In this document: piece by piece, positions 33,085 to 43,671 of the stretch
How positions within the stretch are numbered: position 1 is the stretch's first letter
How the letters are laid out: the number at the start of each line of letters is the position of its first letter
DNA from: an uncultured Comamonadaceae bacterium
GTDB taxonomy: Bacteria; Pseudomonadota; Gammaproteobacteria; Burkholderiales; Burkholderiaceae
Length of the DNA: 50,126 nt
Assembly: GCA_946482595.1 (NCBI GenBank)
Contig: CAMLSD010000021.1
Span: 1-50,126, forward strand
Reading direction: 5' to 3'
Program-made: the position numbers and the translations under genes
Notes under the pieces: generated by a model
Database searches by the model: none
Seen by the model: the letters and a program-made list of their open reading frames with translations, nothing else
Told to the model about the DNA's origin: nothing

Positions 33085-34653
33085 ATGAAACTGAAACTCT
33101 CGCTGCTGTCCCTGGCCCTGGCTGCCGCTTGCGGCGTGGTGTCGGCCAAGACGGTGCGCATCGCCAACCAGGGCGATGCGCAGTCGATGGATCCGCATTC
33201 GCTGAACGAATCCCTGCAACTGAGCTTCACCGGCAATGTGTACGAGCCGCTGGTGGGGCGCGACAAGAACCTGCAGCTCACGCCGGCGCTGGCCACCTCG
33301 TGGACCCAGCCCAGCCCCACCGTGTGGCGCTTCGAGCTGCGCAAGGGCGTGCAGTTCCATGACGGCACGCCCTTCACCGCCGACGACGTGGTCTTCACCT
33401 TCAAGCGTGCGGCCGGCGACGGCTCGGACATGAAGAGCTACACCTCGTCGATCAAGGAAGTGCGCAAGGTCAACGACCATGTCGTCGAGATCGAGACGAC
33501 CGCGCCTTTCCCCATCCTGCCCGACGTGATCTCGCTCGTGTACATCATGAGCAAGAAGTGGTGCGAAGAGAACAAGGCCCTCACGCCGGTCGACCGGCGC
33601 AAGGGCATCGAGAACACCGCCAGCTTCAAGACCAACGGCACCGGGCCGTTCCGCACCCGTGAGCGCCAGCCCAACACCCGCACGGTGCTGGTGCGCAACC
33701 TGAACTACTGGGACAAGGTCGAGAGCAATGTCGAGGAGGTGGTCTTCACCCCCATTGGCAACGATGCGACCCGCGTGGCCGCGCTGCTGTCGGGTGAGGT
33801 CGACGTGATGGAGCCGGTGCCGCTGCAGGACGTGGACCGCCTGAAGTCGGCGTCCAACCTCAAGGTGATGCAGGGCCCCGAGCTGCGCACCATCTTCCTG
33901 GGCATGGACCAGAAGCGTGACGAGCTGCTGTTCTCCAGCGTGAAGGGCAAGAATCCGTTCAAGGACGTGCGTGTGCGCCGCGCGTTCTACCAGGCCATCG
34001 ACATCGAGACGATCAAGACACGGGTGATGCGCAATGCGGCCGCACCGACCGCGCTGATGATCGCTCCGGGCATCAAGGGTTTCGTGCCCGAGATGAACAA
34101 GCGTCTGCCCTATGACCCGGAAGCCTCGAAGAAGCTGCTGGCCGAGGCGGGCTATCCGAACGGTTTCGAGGTCGGGATGAACTGTCCGAACGACCGTTAC
34201 GTCAATGACGGCGAGATCTGCCAGGCGATTGCGGCCAACCTCGCCCGCGTGGGTGTGAAGGTCAATCTGCAGGCCGAGACCAAGGTCACGTACTTCCCGA
34301 AGATCCTGTCGCGCAACACCAGCTTCTACCTGCTGGGCTGGACCCCGGGCACCTACGACTCGCACAACCCGCTGACCTCGCTGATGGCCACGCCGAACGA
34401 CAAGGGCCAGGGCCAGTTCAACCTCGGCTCGTACAGCAACGCGAAGGTGGATGAACTGACGCTGAAGATCCAGTCCGAGACCGACCAGGCCAAGCGCAAC
34501 GCGATGATCGCCGAAGCGTTCAAGATCCATGCCGATGAGGTGGGCCACATCCCCCTGCATCAGCAGGCGCTGGCGTGGGCGATGAAGCGCAACATCGACC
34601 TGGTCCAGCTGGGCGACAACTTCATGCCCTTCAAGTGGATCGTCGTGAAGTGA
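33085..34653 (+). CDS. Dipeptide/oligopeptide ABC transporter, periplasmic binding protein 2
   Basis: A 522-aa SBP_bac_5 protein with signal peptide (KLSLLSLALAAACGVVSA; no classical lipobox spacing) and the same landmarks as the first binding protein: LRKGVQFHDGTPFTADDVVF, FKTNGTGPF, RTIFLGMDQ, SSVKGKNPFKD and HIPLHQQALAWAMKRNID. The strong similarity indicates a duplication followed by divergence. AGGAGG precedes ATG 33085. Both binding proteins probably feed the single permease pair, widening the substrate range. Confidence 0.93.
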   Translation: MKLKLSLLSLALAAACGVVSAKTVRIANQGDAQSMDPHSLNESLQLSFTGNVYEPLVGRDKNLQLTPALATSWTQPSPTVWRFELRKGVQFHDGTPFTADDVVFTFKRAAGDGSDMKSYTSSIKEVRKVNDHVVEIETTAPFPILPDVISLVYIMSKKWCEENKALTPVDRRKGIENTASFKTNGTGPFRTRERQPNTRTVLVRNLNYWDKVESNVEEVVFTPIGNDATRVAALLSGEVDVMEPVPLQDVDRLKSASNLKVMQGPELRTIFLGMDQKRDELLFSSVKGKNPFKDVRVRRAFYQAIDIETIKTRVMRNAAAPTALMIAPGIKGFVPEMNKRLPYDPEASKKLLAEAGYPNGFEVGMNCPNDRYVNDGEICQAIAANLARVGVKVNLQAETKVTYFPKILSRNTSFYLLGWTPGTYDSHNPLTSLMATPNDKGQGQFNLGSYSNAKVDELTLKIQSETDQAKRNAMIAEAFKIHADEVGHIPLHQQALAWAMKRNIDLVQLGDNFMPFKWIVVK

Positions 34654-34675
34654 CGCCTGCCACCCGCTGACATCC

Positions 34676-34730
34676 GCCGGCCCACGAGGCCGGCGTCATG
34701 ACGCCCGCCCACACGGCGGGCGCGTCATGA
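34676..34730 (+). other. Tandem hairpins with a 10-codon mini-ORF before the DppC-type gene
   Basis: A perfect 8-bp stem CGCCGGCC/GGCCGGCG (34675-34695) is followed by TCATGA-CGCCCGCC-CACAC-GGCGGGCG-CG-TCATGA (34696-34730), a 14-bp interrupted stem. An ATG at 34698 opens a ten-codon reading frame that ends in an ATGA overlap with a possible permease start at 34727. No T-run follows, so termination is unlikely; translational coupling or a structural mRNA role is possible. Confidence 0.45.
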
Positions 34731-34768
34731 AGCCGCCACCCGCGTCATTCGTGACCTTTCGAGAATTT

Positions 34769-35680
34769 ATGCAAACCACGCTCCAACGCTTCTTTGACGG
34801 CGACGTCTGGTTCAGCTTCCGCAGCTCGCCGGTGGCGATCGTCGCGGCAGTCATCGCCTTCGTCTGCATCTTCTGTGCGCTGTTCGCCAATCTGGTTGCG
34901 CCGCACAACCCCTTCGACCTTGCATCGCTCGAGCTGAGTGACTCCCGGCTGCCGCCGGCCTGGATGGAAGGTGGCAGCAGCAAGTACCTGCTCGGCACCG
35001 ACGACCAGGGCCGGGACATCCTCTCCGCGCTGATGTACGGCGCGCGCATCTCGCTGTTCGTGGGGCTGGCCTCGGTGCTGCTGTCCATGATCATCGGTGT
35101 GGGGCTGGGCCTGCTCTCGGGCTTCGTGGGGGGCAAGACCGACGCCTTCATCATGCGCGTGTGCGACGTGATGCTGTCCTTCCCGTCCATCCTGGTGGCT
35201 TTGCTGATCGACGGCGTCGGCCGCGCGCTGTTCCCGAATGCCCACGAAACGCTGGCCTTCGGCGTGCTGATCCTTGCCATCTCGCTGACCGGCTGGGTGC
35301 AGTACGCGCGCACCGTGCGCGGCTCGACGATGGTCGAGCGCAACAAGGAGTATGTCCAGGCCGCCCGGGTGATCGGTGTGGCGCCGCTGCGCATCATGCG
35401 CAAGCATGTGCTGCCCAACGTGCTCGGGCCGGTGCTGGTGCTGGCGACGATCCAGGTGGCCTCGGCCATCATCACCGAGGCCACGCTGTCCTTCCTGGGC
35501 GTGGGGGTGCCGCCGACCTCACCGTCGCTGGGCACGCTGATCCGCGTGGGCAACGACTTTCTGTTCTCCGGCGAATGGTGGATCACCATCTTCCCCGGCG
35601 TCATGCTGGTGCTGATCGCGCTCAGCGTGAACCTGCTGGGCGACTGGCTGCGCGATGCGCTCAACCCGCGCCTGCGCTGA
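34769..35680 (+). CDS. Dipeptide ABC transporter permease, DppC type
   Basis: A 303-aa inner-membrane permease. N-terminal helix (VAIVAAVIAFVCIFCALFANLVAPHNPF), the DppC signature LGTDDQGRDILSALMYGARISL, and the coupling motif EYVQAARVIGVAPLRIMRKHVLPN are present. I prefer ATG 34769 (MQTTLQRFFDG); ATG 34727 would add 14 residues but lies inside a stable hairpin without a ribosome-binding site. It is followed by both ATPase genes. Confidence 0.93.
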   Translation: MQTTLQRFFDGDVWFSFRSSPVAIVAAVIAFVCIFCALFANLVAPHNPFDLASLELSDSRLPPAWMEGGSSKYLLGTDDQGRDILSALMYGARISLFVGLASVLLSMIIGVGLGLLSGFVGGKTDAFIMRVCDVMLSFPSILVALLIDGVGRALFPNAHETLAFGVLILAISLTGWVQYARTVRGSTMVERNKEYVQAARVIGVAPLRIMRKHVLPNVLGPVLVLATIQVASAIITEATLSFLGVGVPPTSPSLGTLIRVGNDFLFSGEWWITIFPGVMLVLIALSVNLLGDWLRDALNPRLR

Positions 35681-35690
35681 GGTGACCTCC

Positions 35691-36692
35691 ATGAATCAGA
35701 ACGCCATGAATGCTCCCCTGCTGCAGGTGAAGAACCTGCGTGTCGAATTCCCGACCCGTCGCGGCACGCTGCTCGCACTCGATGACATCTCGTTCGACAT
35801 CGCCGCCGGCGAAATCCTCGGGGTGGTCGGTGAATCAGGTGCCGGCAAGTCCCTCACCGGCGCGGCCATCATCGGCCTGCTCGAGCCGCCGGGCCGCGTG
35901 GCCGGCGGGCAGATCCTGCTCGAAGGCCGGCGCATCGACAACCTCGGCTACGAAGAGATGCGCCGCGTGCGCGGCCGCCAGATCGGTGCGATCTTCCAGG
36001 ACCCGCTGACCTCGCTGAACCCGCTGTACACGGTGGGCCGCCAGCTCGTCGAGACCATCCAGACGCACCTGCCGGTCAGCGCTGCCGAGGCCCGTGAGCG
36101 GGCCATCCAGCTGCTGCGCGACACCGGCATCCCGGCCCCCGAGGCGCGGGTCGACCACTACCCGCACCAGTTTTCCGGCGGCATGCGCCAGCGGGTGGTG
36201 ATCGCCCTGGCCCTGGCCGCCGAGCCCAAGCTGATCGTCGCCGACGAGCCGACCACCGCGCTGGACGTGTCCATCCAGGCCCAGATCATTGCGCTGCTCA
36301 AGCGGCTGTGCAAGGAAAAGGGCGCGGCGGTGATGCTGGTCACGCACGACATGGGCGTGATCGCCGAGACCTGTGACCGTGTGGCGGTGATGTACGCCGG
36401 GCGCGTGGCCGAGATCGGCCCGGTGCACGACGTGATCCACTCACCATCGCATCCCTACACGACCGGCCTGATGGGCTCCATCCCGTCCATCGAGGACGAC
36501 CGCGAACGACTCACCCAGATCGACGGCTCGATGCCGCGACTCACGGCCATCCCCAGGGGGTGTGCCTTCAACCCGAGGTGTCCCAAGGTGTTTGAACGCT
36601 GCCGCCAGGAGCGGCCCGAACTGATGGAGGCCGGGCGCACCCGCGCGGCATGCTGGCTGGCCGATGCCACGCAGGGGAGGGCTGCAGCATGA
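35691..36692 (+). CDS. Dipeptide ABC transporter ATP-binding protein, DppD type
   Basis: A 333-aa ATPase subunit. Walker [10 protein letters not shown]-loop in [16 protein letters not shown], signature FSGGMRQRV, Walker [13 protein letters not shown] and the switch His in VTHDMG are intact. The C-terminal oligopeptide/dipeptide transporter domain has the cysteine cluster [17 protein letters not shown]...CW, which in DppD/OppD relatives may hold an iron-sulfur cluster. ATG 35691 follows GAGGTGACCTCC. Its stop overlaps the start of the partner ATPase. Confidence 0.95.
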   Translation: MNQNAMNAPLLQVKNLRVEFPTRRGTLLALDDISFDIAAGEILGVVGESGAGKSLTGAAIIGLLEPPGRVAGGQILLEGRRIDNLGYEEMRRVRGRQIGAIFQDPLTSLNPLYTVGRQLVETIQTHLPVSAAEARERAIQLLRDTGIPAPEARVDHYPHQFSGGMRQRVVIALALAAEPKLIVADEPTTALDVSIQAQIIALLKRLCKEKGAAVMLVTHDMGVIAETCDRVAVMYAGRVAEIGPVHDVIHSPSHPYTTGLMGSIPSIEDDRERLTQIDGSMPRLTAIPRGCAFNPRCPKVFERCRQERPELMEAGRTRAACWLADATQGRAAA

Positions 36693-37681
36693 GCGCACTG
36701 GTGCAGGTGAACGATCTGGCGAAGATCTTCGACGTGTCGGCCCCGTGGCTGAACCGTGTTGTCGAACGCAAGCCCAAGCAGTTCGTGCATGCCGTGGACG
36801 GCGTGAGCTTCTCGATCGAGAAGGGCAAGACGCTGGCGCTGGTGGGCGAGTCGGGCTGTGGCAAGAGCACCGTGGCCCGTCTGCTGGTCGGGCTGTACAA
36901 CCCGTCGCGCGGCAACGTGAGCTTTGACGGGCAGAACACCACGCGCGCGCTGGAGAGTGCCGAAGGGCGCGTGCTGCGCCGGCGCATGCAGATGATCTTC
37001 CAGGACCCCTACGCCAGCCTGAACCCGCGCTGGAAGGTCGCCGACATCATCGCCGAGCCGATCCGCGAGCACGGCCTGCTGTCCGACAAGTCCCAGATCC
37101 GCACCCGTGTGGGTGAACTGCTGTCGTCGGTGGGCCTGGCCCCGGCCGACATGGAGAAGTTCCCGCACCAGTTCTCGGGCGGGCAGCGCCAGCGCATCTC
37201 GATCGCCCGGGCGCTGGCCACGCAGCCGGAGTTCCTGGTGTGCGACGAGCCGACCTCGGCATTGGACGTGTCGGTGCAGGCGCAGGTGCTCAACATCATG
37301 AAGGACCTGCAGCGCGAGCGGGGCCTGACCTACCTGTTCATCTCGCACAACCTCGCGGTGGTGCACCACGTGGCTGATGACGTCGGCGTGATGTACCTGG
37401 GGCGCCTGGTCGAGCTTGCGCCCAAGCGCGATCTGTTCGACCGTCCTCGCCATCCGTACACCCGCATGCTGCTCGACGCGATTCCGGACATCCACATGAC
37501 TGGCCGCGCACGCACGCCGGTGCAGGGCGAGGTGCCCAATCCGCTCAACCCGCCCAGCGGCTGCGCCTTCCACCCGCGCTGCCCGCATGCCAATGCCCGG
37601 TGCTCCAGCGAGCGCCCGGTGCTCAAGGAGATCCAGGGCATCCGCATTGCCTGCCATGCCGTGGAGGAAGGCCGCATCTGA
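36689..37681 (+). CDS. Dipeptide ABC transporter ATP-binding protein, DppF type
   Basis: A 330-aa ATPase subunit with an ATGA overlap to the upstream ATPase gene. Walker A GESGCGKST, IFQDPYASLNPRW, FSGGQRQRI, LVCDEPTSALD and ISHNLAVV are all present. The C-terminal GCAFHPRCPHANARC...C cluster matches DppF/OppF. It has a slightly long N-terminal insertion (PWLNRVVERKPKQ) before the first strand, seen in this class. It ends the transport cluster; the next gene, ybeY, is convergent. Confidence 0.95.
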   Translation: MSALVQVNDLAKIFDVSAPWLNRVVERKPKQFVHAVDGVSFSIEKGKTLALVGESGCGKSTVARLLVGLYNPSRGNVSFDGQNTTRALESAEGRVLRRRMQMIFQDPYASLNPRWKVADIIAEPIREHGLLSDKSQIRTRVGELLSSVGLAPADMEKFPHQFSGGQRQRISIARALATQPEFLVCDEPTSALDVSVQAQVLNIMKDLQRERGLTYLFISHNLAVVHHVADDVGVMYLGRLVELAPKRDLFDRPRHPYTRMLLDAIPDIHMTGRARTPVQGEVPNPLNPPSGCAFHPRCPHANARCSSERPVLKEIQGIRIACHAVEEGRI

Positions 37682-37730
37682 CGCCGCCAGCGGCCAGGGG
37701 GTGCCCGCGCAGGGCGGCCGGGCCGGCCGC

Positions 37731-38183
37731 TCAGCGCGTGGCGTAGGGGTCGTCGAAACCCAGGCCGGCGAGCACGTCGGTTTCGCGCGCTTCCATGGCC
37801 TCGGCCTCTTCGGCATCGTCCTCGTGGTCGTAGCCCTGCGCATGCAGCGTGCCGTGCACGAGCAGGTGCGCATAGTGCGCCTCCAGCGACTTGCCGAGCT
37901 CCCGGGCCTCGCGTTCCACCACCGGGGCGCACAGGATGAGGTCGGCGCTGACCACCGGCTCGTGGCTGTAGTCGAAGGTCAGCACATTGGTGGCGTAGTC
38001 GCGCTGGCGGAACTCGCGGTTCAGGCGCTGGCCTTCCTCGGCGTCGACCACCCGCACGGTGATCTCGCCCGGGGCTTCCAGCGCGGCGCGGATCCAGCGC
38101 TGCACCTTGTGGCGCGGCAGCACGCTGCGGTGTGAAGGGTCGGCAAACTGCAGCGACAGGCTCAGCTCGGGGCGGCGTTTCAT
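37731..38183 (-). CDS. ybeY: Endoribonuclease YbeY
   Basis: A 150-aa metal-dependent RNase involved in 16S rRNA 3' maturation and ribosome quality control. The zinc motif [11 protein letters not shown] supplies H110, H114 and H120. The conserved NVLTFDY segment is also present. ATG 38183 with AGGG upstream is preferred over a TTG two codons earlier that overlaps the phoH stop. The phoH-ybeY order is widely conserved; here the usual following transporter/CorC gene is replaced by the end of the peptide transport cluster. Confidence 0.95.
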   Translation of the reverse strand: MKRRPELSLSLQFADPSHRSVLPRHKVQRWIRAALEAPGEITVRVVDAEEGQRLNREFRQRDYATNVLTFDYSHEPVVSADLILCAPVVEREARELGKSLEAHYAHLLVHGTLHAQGYDHEDDAEEAEAMEARETDVLAGLGFDDPYATR

Positions 38184-38185
38184 GC

Positions 38186-39154
38186 TCAACCCTGCTCCGG
38201 CTTGCGCGCCGCGTCATAGGCCTCGACGATGCGTGCGACCAGCGGGTGACGCACCACGTCGGCCGAGGTGAAGCGTGTCATCGCGATCCCGCGCACCCGG
38301 CGCAGCACCCGTTCGGCGTCGACCAGGCCGCTGGGCGTGCCGCGCGGCAGGTCGATCTGGCTCACGTCGCCGGTCACCACGGCCTTCGAGCCGAAGCCGA
38401 TGCGGGTCAGGAACATCTTCATCTGCTCCGGCGTGGTGTTCTGGGCTTCGTCCAGGATCACGAAGGCGTGGTTCAGCGTGCGCCCGCGCATGAAGGCCAG
38501 CGGGGCGATCTCCAGCGAGGCCTTCTCGAAGGCCTTGGTCACCCGCTCGAACCCCATCAGGTCGTACAGCGCGTCATACAGCGGGCGCAGATAGGGGTCG
38601 ACCTTCTGGGTCAGGTCACCCGGCAGGAACCCCAGGCGCTCGCCGGCCTCGACGGCCGGGCGGGTCAGGATGATGCGCTGCACCGCCGAGCGCTCCAGCG
38701 CATCGATCGCACAGGCCACGGCCAGGAAGGTCTTGCCGGTGCCGGCCGGGCCGATGCCGAAGGTGATGTCGTGGCTCAGGATGTTGCGCACGTACAGCTC
38801 CTGGTTGGGCGTGCGCCCCTGCAGGTCGGCGCGCCGTGTGCGCAGCACGATGTCTTCATGCGCGGCGGCCGGTTCGCCCGCCGGGGCGGCCGGGGCCGGT
38901 TGCAGGGCCTCGTGCACCGCGAGCTGGAACTCGTCGGCCGGAATCGGCTTGCGCGCCCGGTCATAGAGGGACTGCATCAGCACCACGGCCCGTTCGGCAT
39001 TGCGTTTGGCCCCCTCGATGCGGAACGATTCGTTGCGCCGGGTGATGCTCACGTCGAAGGCGGCCTCCAGCGTGCGCAGGTGCTCGTCGAGCGTGCCGCA
39101 CAGATGGGCCAGTCGGATGTTGTCCAGGGGAATGAAGGCGTGGCGAAGGATCAC
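38186..39154 (-). CDS. PhoH-like ATPase
   Basis: A 322-aa cytoplasmic ATPase of the PhoH family, usually linked to YbeY in rRNA metabolism. An N-terminal KH-like region (about 5-60, [21 protein letters not shown]) is followed by the PhoH core with Walker A GPAGTGKT (135-142), EKRLGFLPG-like [14 protein letters not shown] and Walker B VILDEAQN. No ATG is available at the family start, so GTG 39154 is used; its ribosome-binding site is weak. A Pro/Ala-rich linker near 86-98 is a local feature. It precedes ybeY and is divergent from a sensor kinase gene. Confidence 0.9.
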   Translation of the reverse strand: MILRHAFIPLDNIRLAHLCGTLDEHLRTLEAAFDVSITRRNESFRIEGAKRNAERAVVLMQSLYDRARKPIPADEFQLAVHEALQPAPAAPAGEPAAAHEDIVLRTRRADLQGRTPNQELYVRNILSHDITFGIGPAGTGKTFLAVACAIDALERSAVQRIILTRPAVEAGERLGFLPGDLTQKVDPYLRPLYDALYDLMGFERVTKAFEKASLEIAPLAFMRGRTLNHAFVILDEAQNTTPEQMKMFLTRIGFGSKAVVTGDVSQIDLPRGTPSGLVDAERVLRRVRGIAMTRFTSADVVRHPLVARIVEAYDAARKPEQG

Positions 39155-39259
39155 GGTGGAGGGTGGCCGCAGGGGCCGGCCAGGCAAAGGTCGTCGACGG
39201 TTGGAATTGTCACCCCGCGGGATGGGCAGGGTGGCGGCATTCTTGCAGAATGCACGCTC

Positions 39260-41185
39260 ATGACTTTCAAACTCGGGGTGGAACCTGCGGTGGCGGGGCG
39301 GTGCCATGTGCGCCGCATCCGGCGCATGCCGCCGTGGCGGCCGCTGCTGCACGTCTGGTGCCTGGTGGTCCTGTTGACCCTGGCCTGCGGCTGGCCGGGG
39401 CCGGCCCGGGCGAGCGAACCGGTCCTTACGCTCGACCGGGCAGTGGTCGTCGAGGAGCAGCCGTTCGACGGGCCGCGCCGCTCGGTCAACCAGCCGGTGA
39501 GCCTGCCGGACGACTGGAACGTCACCCGGCCCGGGTTCGAAGGACGCATCACCTACCGATTGAGCGTTCCCGAAAGCGCCTTGCGCGCTCCGGATGCCAA
39601 TACGCTGCAGGCGATCTACATCCAGCACGCCTGCGCCAACGTGGCGGTGCGGCTCAACGGCCATCTCATCGCCCAGGACGGGCGCCTGGAGCCGCCCGTC
39701 ACACGCAACTGCTACCACCCGCAGCTGGTGAACATCCCGGCCGGGCTGGTGACCCCGGGCGACAACATGATCGAGCTGCAGGTGGCGGGTTTTGCGCTGG
39801 CGCACGTGGCCGCCCGCCAGCGGGCCGGCTGGCTGTCGACCGTTGTCGTGAGCACCCAGCCCCAGCTGCGGCCGGCCTACCAGCGTGCCCTGCTGTGGAA
39901 CATCACGATGCCGCAACTGGCCAGCGCCACCGTGCTGGTGCTGGGCCTGTTCATGGCCTGCCTGGCCTGGGTGCGCCACCGCGACACAGCCTACGGCTAC
40001 TTCGCGATGCTGCTGGTGGGCTGGGCCTTCATCGGCGGGCGGCTGTGGATGCGCGACCTGCCGTTCGACCACTGGGCGATCGAGGTGTTCTTCAGCTGCC
40101 TGCTCGCACCGGTGGTGGCCTGCGTGGTGTTCTTCCTGCAGCGGCATGCCGGGCAGCAGCGCCGCTGGGTCGACATCGCCCTGCTGGTGCAGTGTGTGGC
40201 CGTCCCGGTGACCGTGGCCCTGGCCGGCATGGATCGTTTCTTTATCGTGACGAGCAGCTGGGCCGTGGTCTACGTGATCGAGATCGGCTGGGCCTGTGTG
40301 CACTTCCTGCGCCATGCCTGGGTCGACAACCGCCACCAGTTCTGGCTGCTCCTTGCTGTGCTGGCCACGCTGCTGACGCTGGCGGCGGCCGAAGTGGCGG
40401 TGCAGCATCGCTGGCTGAACCTGCCGATGGTGCACTACATCCATTTCGCGATGCCGCTGCTGTTCGTGGTGGTCGGTGTACGCCTCGTCCAGCAGTTCGT
40501 GCGGGCCTTGCAGGCTGCGGAGTCGGTGCGCTCCGAACTCGAACAACGCGTGAACGAAAAGGCCGGCGAGATCGAGCGCAGTTATGCCCATCTGGCCGAG
40601 CTGCGCATCGAACAGGTGGCCGAAGCCGAGCGCAAGCGCATTGCCGGCGACCTGCACGACGACCTGGGCGCCAAGCTGCTCACCATCGTCCACACCAGTG
40701 GCGACGATCGCATCTCGACGCTGGCGCGCGAGGCGCTGGAGGAAATGCGCCTGTCGGTGCGCGGGCTCACCGGCAAGCCGGTGCGCATCTCCGATGCACT
40801 GGCCGACTGGCGGGCCGAAACCGTCTCCCGGCTGGGGCAGTCGGCGGTCGAGGTCGACTGGCTCAGTGCCCACGAGAATGACGAGCGCCACCTGTCGGCG
40901 CGAGCCTATGTGCAGACCACCCGCATCCTGCGCGAGGCCGTCAGCAACATCATCAAGCACAGTGGCGCCAGCGCCTGCACGATCCGCTGCGTGATCGACG
41001 ACACCGACTTCAACCTGGTGATCCAGGACAACGGCCGCGGCATCCCGATGGAACTGGACGGCAAGCTCGACCGGGGGCACGGCATGGCCAGCATGAAGCG
41101 GCGCGCCAAGCAGCTGGCAGGACAGTGCCTGGTGGAGTCCGGCCCCGGCTATGGCACCGTGATCCGGCTGACGCTGCCGCTGTGA
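39260..41185 (+). CDS. 7TM-type (DISM-like) sensor histidine kinase, NarL class
   Basis: A 641-aa membrane kinase. After an N-terminal signal/helix (LHVWCLVVLLTLACGW) comes a ~190-residue extracytoplasmic beta-rich domain with a galactose-binding-like pattern (TYRLSVPE...IYIQHACANVAVRLNGHLI...), then about seven hydrophobic helices (about 210-410), a coiled coil, and the kinase core: H box RIAGDLHDDLG with His466, N box REAVSNIIKHS, and DNGRGIP plus GHGMASM. This is the HisKA_3/LuxR-partner class. The NarL-type regulator gene follows 123 bases later. The ligand may be a carbohydrate, lipid or aromatic compound; unknown. Confidence 0.88.
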   Translation: MTFKLGVEPAVAGRCHVRRIRRMPPWRPLLHVWCLVVLLTLACGWPGPARASEPVLTLDRAVVVEEQPFDGPRRSVNQPVSLPDDWNVTRPGFEGRITYRLSVPESALRAPDANTLQAIYIQHACANVAVRLNGHLIAQDGRLEPPVTRNCYHPQLVNIPAGLVTPGDNMIELQVAGFALAHVAARQRAGWLSTVVVSTQPQLRPAYQRALLWNITMPQLASATVLVLGLFMACLAWVRHRDTAYGYFAMLLVGWAFIGGRLWMRDLPFDHWAIEVFFSCLLAPVVACVVFFLQRHAGQQRRWVDIALLVQCVAVPVTVALAGMDRFFIVTSSWAVVYVIEIGWACVHFLRHAWVDNRHQFWLLLAVLATLLTLAAAEVAVQHRWLNLPMVHYIHFAMPLLFVVVGVRLVQQFVRALQAAESVRSELEQRVNEKAGEIERSYAHLAELRIEQVAEAERKRIAGDLHDDLGAKLLTIVHTSGDDRISTLAREALEEMRLSVRGLTGKPVRISDALADWRAETVSRLGQSAVEVDWLSAHENDERHLSARAYVQTTRILREAVSNIIKHSGASACTIRCVIDDTDFNLVIQDNGRGIPMELDGKLDRGHGMASMKRRAKQLAGQCLVESGPGYGTVIRLTLPL

Positions 41186-41308
41186 ACGCGAGAGCGGCGG
41201 ACGGAGATCACCCTCCTTTGGGCGTGGAGCTGCTGGTGGCACACTGGTAACATGCCTGTGGGTCGTGCCGCTGCGCCGGCCCCGCTGTAAACCCGGACAT
41301 TCCCCATC

Positions 41309-41974
41309 ATGCACATCCTGCTGCTCGAAGACCTGCCCGAGATTCGCCAGTGGCTGAAGGGGGTGGTGACGCAAGTCTTTCCCAACGCCCTGGTGTCCGA
41401 GAGTGCACGGGTGCACGATGCGCTGGAGCAGATCACCGCGGTGCGGTTCGATCTGGCCCTGATCGACCTCGGCCTGCCCGACGGATCGGGGGTCGACGTG
41501 GTCGAGGCCCTGCGCGAGTCGCAACCGGATGCCCAGTCGGTGGTCGTGACCATCCACGACGACGACGATCACCTCTTCCCTGCGTTGCAGGCGGGTGCCT
41601 TTGGCTACGTGCTGAAGGAGCAGTCGCGCGACCTGCTGGCCGAGCAGCTGCAGCGCATCACCCAGGGCGAACCGCCGCTGTCACCCTCGATCGCCCGCCG
41701 TGTCATCGCGTACTTCGCGTCACAGGCGCGGGCCCAGCCCGCCGAGTCGACGCCGCTGCTGCCGGCCGTGTCGCTGACCGACCGGGAGAACGAGGTGCTG
41801 CTGCGGGTGGCCAAGGGATTCACACTGCCCGAGATCGGCCAGCAGCTCAGCCTGTCGCGCCACACGATCGCCGACTATGTGAAGCAGATCTACCGCAAGC
41901 TCAACGTGTCCTCGCGCGCCGAAGCGGCCCTCGAGGCGCAGCGACTGGGCCTGTTCAAGAAATCGCCGCGCTGA
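41309..41974 (+). CDS. NarL/LuxR-type response regulator
   Basis: A 221-aa two-component regulator. Receiver residues are E7/D8, phospho-acceptor D53, T81 and K103. The C-terminal LuxR-type helix-turn-helix (about 155-215) has [46 protein letters not shown]. It is the probable partner of the 7TM-type kinase upstream. The 123-base gap to the kinase may contain a separate promoter, but I see no clear boxes. Target genes are unknown. Confidence 0.93.
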   Translation: MHILLLEDLPEIRQWLKGVVTQVFPNALVSESARVHDALEQITAVRFDLALIDLGLPDGSGVDVVEALRESQPDAQSVVVTIHDDDDHLFPALQAGAFGYVLKEQSRDLLAEQLQRITQGEPPLSPSIARRVIAYFASQARAQPAESTPLLPAVSLTDRENEVLLRVAKGFTLPEIGQQLSLSRHTIADYVKQIYRKLNVSSRAEAALEAQRLGLFKKSPR

Positions 41975-42017
41975 GCCCTGGGGCGCGGGGCAGGCATTCT
42001 GCCTCGATAATCCGTCG

Positions 42018-42590
42018 ATGATCGGTCGTCTGACGGGCGTGATCGCGGAGAAGGCCCCTCCGCAGGTGTTGATCGATGTCAACGGCGTCGGCTATGAAGT
42101 CGACGTGCCGATGAGCACCTTCTACAACCTTCCCAATCTCGGTGAGCGCGCCAGCCTGCTCACTCACTTTGTCGTGCGCGAAGACGCGCAGATCCTGTTC
42201 GGCTTCGGCACGGCCCAGGAGCGCGAGACCTTCCGGCAGCTCATCCGCATCTCGGGCGTCGGGCCCCGCATCGCGCTGGCCATTCTCTCGGGCCTGAGCG
42301 TGGGCGAACTGGCCCAGGCCGTGAGCCTGCAGGAAGCGGCGCGCCTGACGCGCATCCCGGGCATCGGCAAGAAGACCGCCGAGCGGCTCATGCTCGAACT
42401 CAAGGGCAAGCTCGGTGCCGACCTGGCCCTGCCCGCCAGCGTGGCGAGCGAGGCTCAGGCCGATGTGCTGCAGGCCCTGGTGGCCCTGGGCTACAGCGAC
42501 AAGGAAGCCGCCGCCGCCCTGAAGGCCCTGCCTGCGGATGTGGGCGTGAGTGAAGGCATCAAGCTGGCGCTGAAGGCGCTGGCACGCTGA
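42018..42590 (+). CDS. ruvA: Holliday junction branch migration protein RuvA
   Basis: A 190-aa DNA-binding subunit of the RuvAB branch-migration complex. The OB-fold N-terminus [12 protein letters not shown], two helix-hairpin-helix motifs ([13 protein letters not shown] and [19 protein letters not shown]) and the C-terminal RuvB-binding three-helix domain ([17 protein letters not shown]) are all present. It lies 7 bases before ruvB, in the normal ruvAB order; ruvC is not within view. Confidence 0.97.
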   Translation: MIGRLTGVIAEKAPPQVLIDVNGVGYEVDVPMSTFYNLPNLGERASLLTHFVVREDAQILFGFGTAQERETFRQLIRISGVGPRIALAILSGLSVGELAQAVSLQEAARLTRIPGIGKKTAERLMLELKGKLGADLALPASVASEAQADVLQALVALGYSDKEAAAALKALPADVGVSEGIKLALKALAR

Positions 42591-42597
42591 GGCGCAC

Positions 42598-43647
<1,050 letters not shown>

Positions 43648-43671
<24 letters not shown>

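Noticed and set aside
38186..41572. A 1128-codon minus-strand open frame covering phoH and extending across the sensor kinase gene
   Set aside because: Only its last 322 codons are phoH. The rest is antisense to an intact histidine kinase and is the frame expected from high-GC third-position bias.
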